Assembly (NCBI GenBank): GCA_046545955.1
Contig: JBKGYS010000058.1
Coordinates: forward strand, 1-14,795
DNA length: 14,795 nt
Direction: 5' to 3'
From: SLAN01 sp046545955
GTDB taxonomy: Bacteria; Spirochaetota; Spirochaetia; DSM-27196; SKKC01
Under the pieces are notes generated by a model, which saw only the letters and a program-made list of their open reading frames with translations, did no database searches and had not been told where the DNA came from. Each line of letters starts with the position of its first letter. Within the stretch, counting starts at the first letter, position 1. Position numbers and translations under genes: made by a program. Below, piece after piece: positions 6,632-12,827 of this stretch.

Positions 6632-7900
6632 ATGACGCCTCACGTTTCTCCATACCGCCGCATTCTCCGGCTTACTGTTGTTGTGCTGCTCGCCGTTCCT
6701 CCGCTTTTCGCCCAGGAGCACCCGGGAGACGACTACCTCGAGCTGGAGACCGTCGAACGCGACGACGGCGAAATCGAGTTCCGGGCGTACAACCGGCATA
6801 TCGTTCCCTTATGGATTCATATAGAGTTCCCGCGACTCGAAGGGTATCAGGCTGATGTTGATCTGCCGTTCGCCGGGCTCGTTCCGCTGTCCGATTCGCT
6901 CGACCGGGAGTCGCCGAGCCGGCGCGCTGAGGAGAGCCCGCCGGGAAGGGCCGAAAATAACGACGGCACGGTGCTGTTCAGCCTGAAGCCCGAAGACGGC
7001 GCCCGACGCCTCGCTTATCAGATTCGGTATACCTACGCGAGAGGGCGGCCGGACGAAGCCGACCACGATGACAACCACGTCTACCTTATGCCCTTCGAGC
7101 ACGGGAAACGCTACCGTCTCGATCAGGGCTACAACGGCGAGTTCACGCATTACGAAGAGAACAAATACGCGCTCGATTTCGCTATGGATGAAGGAACGCC
7201 GATCCACGCCGCGCGCTCGGGAACCGTCATCGAAGTGAAAGACGACTCCGCCCGCGGCGGCGCCTCGACCGCGTACGCCCAGGAAGCCAACTACATTTTC
7301 GTGCTGCACGAGGATGGAAGCGTCGGAAACTACGTTCATCTCGAGCGCGGTGGCGCGCAGGTAGCACCGGGAGACGAGGTGGAAGCAGGCGAGCGGATCG
7401 GACTCAGCGGAAACACGGGACAAAGCTCGGGCCCCCACCTGCACTTCGACGTTCGGGTTCCAACACGCGACGGGCGCATGCAGAGCATACCAACCCGCTT
7501 CCGACACCACGACGGTACAACCGTCGACGGAGATCTTCGCGAGGGAGCGTACTACTACGCCCGCCACCCGGGCGGAGAGGACTTCGAGGTGGAGCTTGGC
7601 TCGGAGTTGGAAAACGAGGACTACGAAGACCACAGCCGATCGATCGAGCGCAGCGACAGCATTGATTTCGACACCGAGCAAATCGACGACACCACGGTCG
7701 TATACGTTCGAAACGGTTTCGAACAGGACGTGTCGGTCGAAATAGATTTTCAACTTCAGGGGCTCGATGCAACTACCCCCGAGTCGGTGGAGATGGAGAT
7801 TCCGCGCCTGACCGAGCGGTTTCTTACTATTCTTCGGCCGAAGGAAAGTGCAAGCCGGATGCAATACGGGTTCGATATTCGCTATAATCGGATTGAGTAA
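6632..7900 (+). CDS. Secreted M23-family (LytM-like) metallopeptidase
   Basis: This is probably a zinc endopeptidase that cuts peptidoglycan cross-links, exported to the cell envelope. The 422-residue protein starts with a signal peptide (M-T-P-H then R-R-I-L-R-L, hydrophobic core to P-L-F-A, predicted cut before Q28). The catalytic domain covers about 160-305. Zinc ligands are H173 and D182 in T-H-Y-E-E-N-K-Y-A-L-D-F and H271 in G-P-H-L-H-F-D, with H269 and H236 (N-Y-V-H-L) as likely catalytic histidines. All expected active-site residues are present, so it should be active and not a degenerate LytM factor. The regions before (about 35-137) and after (about 345-422) look like two copies of one beta-rich domain. 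The protein is strongly acidic. The start lacks a clear ribosome-binding site; it was chosen for the signal peptide and for its position 28 bases after the previous gene. Confidence 0.9.
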   Translation: MTPHVSPYRRILRLTVVVLLAVPPLFAQEHPGDDYLELETVERDDGEIEFRAYNRHIVPLWIHIEFPRLEGYQADVDLPFAGLVPLSDSLDRESPSRRAEESPPGRAENNDGTVLFSLKPEDGARRLAYQIRYTYARGRPDEADHDDNHVYLMPFEHGKRYRLDQGYNGEFTHYEENKYALDFAMDEGTPIHAARSGTVIEVKDDSARGGASTAYAQEANYIFVLHEDGSVGNYVHLERGGAQVAPGDEVEAGERIGLSGNTGQSSGPHLHFDVRVPTRDGRMQSIPTRFRHHDGTTVDGDLREGAYYYARHPGGEDFEVELGSELENEDYEDHSRSIERSDSIDFDTEQIDDTTVVYVRNGFEQDVSVEIDFQLQGLDATTPESVEMEIPRLTERFLTILRPKESASRMQYGFDIRYNRIE

Positions 7901-7932
7901 TCGGTCGCCGACCGAGCATAATGCGAGGCAGT

Positions 7933-9177
7933 ATGAGTAAAAGACGAGTTGTAGTAACGGGCATAGGCACGGTTAACCCATTAGGCAATTCCGTGGAGCA
8001 ATCCTGGAACACGGTTATCCGGGGGCAAAGTGGCATCGGGCCTATAACACGGTTCGACGCTTCCCATTTACCGACTCAGATCGCCGGTGAGGTGCGGGAG
8101 TTCGACTATCGCGACTACTTCGAAGGCGATATGGCCAAGAAGGCCAAACGTATGGATAACTTCTGCCATTACGCGGTGGCAGCCGCTCGCGAAGCAGCCG
8201 AGCAGGCGGATCTTTCATCGCTCGACAACCGGCAGCGCATAGGAGTCGGACTCGGAAGCGGCATCGGGGGATTGAACGTTCAGTACGAGAATTCGGTGGC
8301 CCTCGAAAACAAGGGGCCGCGGCGGGTCAGTCCGTTCTACATACCCATGTCCATCGGGAATATGGCTTCGGGTATCCTGAGTATTGTCTACGGAGCCACT
8401 GGGCCGAACATCAGCATGCAGACAGCGTGCGCGACGGCGAACCATTCAATCGCCATGTCGCAGATGATCATTTCCAACAACATGGCCGACGTGATGATCG
8501 CCGGCGGCGCCGAAAGCACCATCAACGAGATTTCGGTCGTTGCCTTCGGAAACATGCGGGCGCTTTCCACGCGCAACGACGCGCCCGGACGCGCCTCCCG
8601 ACCCTACGACCGGGACCGCGACGGGTTCGTACTCAGCGAAGGCGCAGCCGTGCTCATCCTCGAAGAGTACGAGCACGCGAAGCGGCGCGGGGCGCCTATC
8701 CTCTGCGAGGTACTCGCGTGCGGAATGTCAGGCGACGCCTACGACTTTGTCGCGCCCGATCCGGAGGGGAGAGGCGCGGACTACGCCATGAGGATGGCGC
8801 TCGAACAGGCTGAGATTTCCGCCTCCGACATAGACTACGTGAACACCCACGGAACCTCGACGCCGGTGGGAGACCGTGCCGAGCTCTTAGGGGTTCGGTC
8901 GGTCTTCGGCGAGGGCGAGGAAAGGCCCTATGTCGGCTCGACGAAGGGATATCACGGACATCTGCTCGGCGCGACCGCGGGAATAGAGGCCATACTGACG
9001 ATCTGTGCGATGAGAGACGGGATCGTACCGGCAAACATCAACATAGAAACTCCCGATCATGATATGCCGAAGGTCAAGCTTCCGACCGAAAACGTGAAGA
9101 CCGAAGTCCGCACGGCGCTTTCCAACTCGTTCGGATTCGGTGGGCATAACTCAAGCCTTGTGCTTCGAGCGCTGTGA
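7933..9177 (+). CDS. fabF: 3-oxoacyl-[acyl-carrier-protein] synthase II
   Basis: FabF condenses malonyl-ACP with acyl-ACP in fatty-acid elongation in the cytoplasm. The 414-residue protein is full length, with a thiolase-fold tandem. The nucleophile is C166 in Q-T-A-C-A-T-A-N-H, the two catalytic histidines are H306 (N-T-H-G-T-S-T-P) and H343, and K338 precedes the second histidine. The gating loop G-F-G-G-H-N is at 401-406. The segment before H343 reads K-G-Y-H-G-H, where FabF proteins commonly have K-x-M-T-G-H. The ATG at 7933 gives M-S-K-R-R-V-V-V-T-G, the standard beginning; an ATG at 7921 would add four residues. GAGG at 7925-7928 is only 4 bases from 7933. The gene follows the M23 gene by 32 bases on the same strand and converges with the CocE-like gene, leaving 12 bases between stops. 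No other fab genes are adjacent. Confidence 0.95.
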   Translation: MSKRRVVVTGIGTVNPLGNSVEQSWNTVIRGQSGIGPITRFDASHLPTQIAGEVREFDYRDYFEGDMAKKAKRMDNFCHYAVAAAREAAEQADLSSLDNRQRIGVGLGSGIGGLNVQYENSVALENKGPRRVSPFYIPMSIGNMASGILSIVYGATGPNISMQTACATANHSIAMSQMIISNNMADVMIAGGAESTINEISVVAFGNMRALSTRNDAPGRASRPYDRDRDGFVLSEGAAVLILEEYEHAKRRGAPILCEVLACGMSGDAYDFVAPDPEGRGADYAMRMALEQAEISASDIDYVNTHGTSTPVGDRAELLGVRSVFGEGEERPYVGSTKGYHGHLLGATAGIEAILTICAMRDGIVPANINIETPDHDMPKVKLPTENVKTEVRTALSNSFGFGGHNSSLVLRAL

Positions 9178-9189
9178 TCCTGCCACAGC

Positions 9190-11262
9190 TCAGACGAGTT
9201 TGCGAGGAATAGTCTCGATCCAGCTTCGGCTGTAGGCGCGTATATCCCCCTCGTAGCCGTCGAGACTTGCGTGAAGCTCGAAAGTCTCCTCGGTACAACG
9301 GAGTACCGTCCGTGTTTCGGTGCGCACCGACCACGATCCCCGCTTCAGCGCGCGAACGCAGAACATCTCCGCCTCGGCCGAACTCACGTCGTCGCCCCGG
9401 TAGCGAAACCATTCGTCTGTTCGCCGCTCCACTTCGAGATCGATGCTTTCGATCCGGTACCGACCCTGATCGCCGATAACCTGCAGTTCCGACTGTTCGC
9501 GGGCAAGGTCGCGCACCACAAACCAGTTGTGCTCAGCCGGCTTGATAACCGTCTTTTCGGGAGCAGGCGTACGTTCGGCCGGTTCGAACCAGCCATCCGC
9601 CGGATCGCGTTCGTCGGTCGAATGCCGCACCGGGAGATTAACCGCACACCCAGCGGTATTCAGCTCGAGACGAACCGGTCGCGGAGATGGCCACGCGAGC
9701 GGCCAGTAGCTCGTCGAAATCGAAAGCCGAATACGGTGTCCCGGACTGAAGCGCTGTGCGATGTAGTTAAGCTCCACAACGACTTTCTCCGGTTTACCGG
9801 GCTCGAGCGGCTCGGGATGCTCGTGGGATTTGCGGTGGGTAAGGTTCAATAGCCCGTAGGTCACCCGCGTCGCTTTCCCGCTTGGGGCAACGTCGCTCAA
9901 TCGAACCGCAACCATAGCGACCGGCTCGTTACTCGAAAGCTCGAGCTCTACCGTCGGAGCACCGAGAATCTCACAAGCCTCCGAAAGCTCTTCGCTGTCG
10001 AAAACAAGCGAACCACCGTCCTCCTCGCGCTGATCGTAGGGAAGGTCCGGAGCGCTTGCGTAGGAACACCACTTTCCGGCGAAAAGCCCGACACTCAGCG
10101 GCGACTGAATGCTCAGGCGCTCGGCGGCAGGCTCGGGCGCATCGTCCCAGCTTGAGTCACGACCGCTACCGGCGTGCTCAGAGTCGCCGCTGTCGTCGGG
10201 AGGAAGCAATCGCCCGCGAACGAGTCGACGGCGGGTGCAGATAACGTTGCCCGAGGGCCACTGCTCTTCGCTTACCCACCTTCCCGGGCGCATCCGGTAG
10301 TCGGTAGCCGGGTTCACGCTTTCGAGCATCCACGCCCGGAGCGCCGGCTCATCCATGACGCCGGTATCTTTGCCCCGCATCCAGTAGTCCCAGAAGCGCA
10401 CGCACTCCTGCAGAAACCCGATCGCAGGCCCCGGAGTACCGAGATGCGGGTAGGTATGGCTCCAAGGTCCGACAATACCAAGACACGGCGATTTCAGACC
10501 TGCGAGCAGCCGGAACACCGCGTTGGAGTAGCCGTCCGCCCAGCCGCTGACCGCCATAACAGGGACCTCGATATCGCCGTAATTCTCGCACACGGATCCG
10601 TGCTTCCAGTATTCATCCCGATGCTGATGCTCGAGCCAGGCCTTGAGCCACAGCCCGCTTCCCTCGAGGCGCTCGAGCCACATGTCGCGCCATGCATCGC
10701 CGACGAGTTGCGGATCCGGCGGCATGGAATTGTAGGCGAACATGGTCGACGCCCACGATGCGTTATCACCTAAAAGACATCCACCCATATAATGGACGTC
10801 GTCGGCGTAGCGGTCGTCGGTCGAACACACGCTTACCACCGCTTTGAGCGCCTCGGGCCTGCGGGCCGCGATCTGAAGGCCGTTGAACCCGCCCCAGGAA
10901 ATACCGATCATTCCAACCTGCCCGTCCGACCACGGTTGGGAAGCGATCCACGCGATCACATCCTCGCCGTCGTCGAGCTCCTGCGGCAGATACTCGTCGG
11001 CGAGTATACCCTCCGAGTCGCCGCTTCCGCGCAGATCCACGCGAATCGAGGCGTAGCCGCACGAGGCGAAGTACGGATGCATGCCCGCATCCCGCCCTCG
11101 AGTCATATCGCGTTTTCGGTACGGAATATACTCGAGAATCGTCGGAGCCGCGGCCTCGCCCGGCAGCCAGATACGGGCGGCGAGCTTCGTGCCGTCGCGC
11201 ATAGGAATCCAGGCGTGTTCGATCGTGCGAACCGCCTCGGCCGGACGAACCGTAGTACTCAC
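9190..11262 (-). CDS. CocE/NonD-family alpha/beta hydrolase (peptidase S15-like)
   Basis: This 690-residue serine hydrolase is of the Xaa-Pro dipeptidyl-peptidase/cocaine esterase/alpha-amino-acid ester hydrolase superfamily. Members cleave, or transfer acyl groups from, amides and esters. The catalytic triad is S122 in G-I-S-W-G-G, D243 in S-G-W-A-D-G, and H269 in G-P-W-S-H. The order is an alpha/beta-hydrolase domain (about 12-310), an acidic linker rich in D, S and G (about 350-375), then a jelly-roll domain (about 380-690). There is no signal peptide, so it is probably cytoplasmic. The start is GTG at 11260-11262, overlapping the ATP-grasp stop as GTGA, with GGAGG at 11269-11273 six bases upstream. 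This points to translational coupling. The closest functional clue is the ligase gene it overlaps. The substrate cannot be read from the sequence. Confidence 0.92.
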   Translation of the reverse strand: MSTTVRPAEAVRTIEHAWIPMRDGTKLAARIWLPGEAAAPTILEYIPYRKRDMTRGRDAGMHPYFASCGYASIRVDLRGSGDSEGILADEYLPQELDDGEDVIAWIASQPWSDGQVGMIGISWGGFNGLQIAARRPEALKAVVSVCSTDDRYADDVHYMGGCLLGDNASWASTMFAYNSMPPDPQLVGDAWRDMWLERLEGSGLWLKAWLEHQHRDEYWKHGSVCENYGDIEVPVMAVSGWADGYSNAVFRLLAGLKSPCLGIVGPWSHTYPHLGTPGPAIGFLQECVRFWDYWMRGKDTGVMDEPALRAWMLESVNPATDYRMRPGRWVSEEQWPSGNVICTRRRLVRGRLLPPDDSGDSEHAGSGRDSSWDDAPEPAAERLSIQSPLSVGLFAGKWCSYASAPDLPYDQREEDGGSLVFDSEELSEACEILGAPTVELELSSNEPVAMVAVRLSDVAPSGKATRVTYGLLNLTHRKSHEHPEPLEPGKPEKVVVELNYIAQRFSPGHRIRLSISTSYWPLAWPSPRPVRLELNTAGCAVNLPVRHSTDERDPADGWFEPAERTPAPEKTVIKPAEHNWFVVRDLAREQSELQVIGDQGRYRIESIDLEVERRTDEWFRYRGDDVSSAEAEMFCVRALKRGSWSVRTETRTVLRCTEETFELHASLDGYEGDIRAYSRSWIETIPRKLV

Positions 11263-12683
11263 GCCACACCTCCGCCGGCTTCGCGTGATTCCTCCGGTTC
11301 GCCACCTTCCGGGACCGCGTGTGGCACGGCGCCGAGCCGCTGCACCCGGGCACGGCGTCGGCGACGTTTTTTCGGCGCGCTTCCCAGCGTGAAGTCGAGC
11401 ATCTCAAGGCAGCGCCGCCTGCGCTCGAGAAGCTCCTTCTGCGTAGACGCCCCGAGATAGATATCGGCGAGTTCGTAGCTGTACGCGTCCTCGTCGAGGA
11501 GCGCGGAAAGCTGCGTCCCCTCGTCGACGAGCATGGTTATGTGCGAATCGGGGACCGCCGACTCGATACGGCGAAGATCGGCGGGCTCGGGAAGCGATGA
11601 AATAACCGCATCGCGGAATGCGTGTACGAAGCACTTGGCCGCCACCTTGCTCGGTCCGTCGCGGTGGGGCATGTGCGGTTCACGCCCGAGGGCAACATCG
11701 ACGACAACCGACTGGTTCGACGCCCCGTCGACGCGCTCAAACAGAAAAGCGTGCGACTGCGAGGCGCGCGGGTTGATTTCGAGAAGCCACACCTTGCCGG
11801 TCGACGGCTGATAGTAGAACTCCGCGTTAAACGCGCTGTTGTCGAATCCGATGCGCTCGATGACCACCCGCGATATTGTTTCCATCTTTTGCTGGACCCA
11901 TTTCGGAAGGTGCGAAGGATACTGATAGCGAGAAAAGGTAGACCCGTTACTCTCGCGGATGGAGTCGACTACGCCGTAGACCACGACCGTTCCGTGCTGC
12001 GCGTAGCCTTCGACGGTACACTGACGCCCGCCGATAATCCCCTCCGCAATACACGCGTGCTGCGGCAGCGAGGCGACAGCCGGAGGAACATCGACATAAT
12101 GCATAATCTGGCGAAGCGGGTCGGAGAGGCGCGGCAGCTGCTCGCGAAAGACTTCGCTCGCGTCCTCCAGCTCTTCCTCAGAGGCTACGCGATAGCCAAG
12201 GTGAGATCGGTACGCATTCATCGGCTTCACCCAGAACGGATAGTCGAGCTCCTGAGCGACACGCGATATGGACGAAGGATCGTAAGGGTCGAACGCCGCA
12301 AACTCGGGAACATGGTCGGGCGCCGCCTCGCGCTGGAGAAGCCTGCTCCAGTACTTGTGATTACAGCCGAGAACAGCGTCGAGAGAAGGTCCCGGCACGC
12401 CGAAGCGCTCGCAGAGGATAGGCACGAGTTCGGTGGCCGGGAAGTCGAGCAGCGTAATAATCGCGTCGACCGTCGCGTTCCCCGCGCTAGCGTGGGCCCG
12501 CGCGTGGGCGTTCAGGCGGGATTCGCACGTTTCGAGCAGCTGCCTGACAGGAAAGCGCTCGACGCCGCGAAGCTCGTCGTGGTCGAGCAGACAGTGGAAC
12601 TCGCAATCCTCGAGTCCCGGCGTGCGCTCGAGAATATCCCTATTTTCAGCGTCAAGGCCGAGCACGAACACGTGTTGTTTCAT
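11259..12683 (-). CDS. ATP-grasp domain ligase, unassigned substrate
   Basis: ATP-grasp enzymes join a carboxylate to an amine or thiol through an acyl-phosphate. Relatives include amino-acid ligases, D-Ala-D-Ala ligase and biotin carboxylase. The 474-residue protein has an N-terminal Rossmann-like region (V-F-V-L-G-L-D-A-E-N at 5-14). A linker with G-V-P-G-P-S near 95-100 and N-H-K-Y near 108 follows, then the ATP-binding domain. ATP-grasp landmarks are K153 in F-W-V-K-P, E288 in N-A-E-F, and the Mg-binding L-E-I-N-P-R at 301-306 (E302, N304). The last 40 residues are an odd tail with K-K-R-R-R-R-R-A-R at 438-446 followed by a Gly/Glu-rich end. AAGGAG is present upstream, but about 12 bases from the ATG. 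It overlaps the CocE gene by 4 bases, suggesting a peptide- or amide-metabolising pair. A dipeptide or amino-acid ligase is an inference. Confidence 0.88.
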   Translation of the reverse strand: MKQHVFVLGLDAENRDILERTPGLEDCEFHCLLDHDELRGVERFPVRQLLETCESRLNAHARAHASAGNATVDAIITLLDFPATELVPILCERFGVPGPSLDAVLGCNHKYWSRLLQREAAPDHVPEFAAFDPYDPSSISRVAQELDYPFWVKPMNAYRSHLGYRVASEEELEDASEVFREQLPRLSDPLRQIMHYVDVPPAVASLPQHACIAEGIIGGRQCTVEGYAQHGTVVVYGVVDSIRESNGSTFSRYQYPSHLPKWVQQKMETISRVVIERIGFDNSAFNAEFYYQPSTGKVWLLEINPRASQSHAFLFERVDGASNQSVVVDVALGREPHMPHRDGPSKVAAKCFVHAFRDAVISSLPEPADLRRIESAVPDSHITMLVDEGTQLSALLDEDAYSYELADIYLGASTQKELLERRRRCLEMLDFTLGSAPKKRRRRRARVQRLGAVPHAVPEGGEPEESREAGGGVA

Positions 12684-12725
12684 AGGCGTCTCACGCTCCT
12701 TTTGTCATTCAGCGGATTCCACATA

Positions 12726-12754
12726 ACTATAACCACGCTCCTCGCTTTAAGGAA
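12726..12754 (-). promoter_or_regulatory. Weak candidate promoter for the ATP-grasp/CocE operon
   Basis: On the minus strand TATAGT (12726-12731) matches five of six positions of a -10 box. The -35 position 17 bases upstream (12749-12754, TTCCTT) is poor. It lies in the 144-base gap between the ATPase stop and the ATP-grasp start, the only non-coding space in this strand block. The remainder of the gap holds the GC-rich inverted repeat at 12800-12817 and no gene. Confidence 0.25.
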
Positions 12755-12799
12755 CAGGCATTCGTTGCCGATTCGGTTGTTTCGAGGCTGATGTTTTGC

Positions 12800-12817
12800 C
12801 CGCGGGCCGACCCGCGG
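12800..12817 (-). terminator. Perfect 7-bp GC inverted repeat after the P1B ATPase gene
   Basis: CCGCGGG and CCCGCGG are separated by a 4-base loop and lie 10 bases after the ATPase stop. As RNA this would form a very stable hairpin. No T-run follows it on the minus strand (GCAAAAC comes next), so it is not a standard intrinsic terminator. It may protect or pause the ATPase transcript, or contribute to ending it. Confidence 0.4.
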
Positions 12818-12827
12818 CGCGGATCAA

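Noticed and set aside
6809..7864. A 351-codon open frame on the minus strand
   Set aside because: It is the antisense of the M23 peptidase gene, whose signal peptide and zinc ligands show which strand codes.
11340..11378. The A6 run in the ATP-grasp gene as a programmed -1 frameshift site
   Set aside because: The reading frame places the run as AAA AAA C, which is out of register with the A-AAA-AAC slippery pattern, and the zero frame ends neatly in the GTGA overlap.
11622..12791. A 389-codon open frame on the plus strand
   Set aside because: It lies opposite the ATP-grasp gene, has an arginine/valine-rich composition with no domain signature, and is explained by antisense of GC-rich coding DNA.
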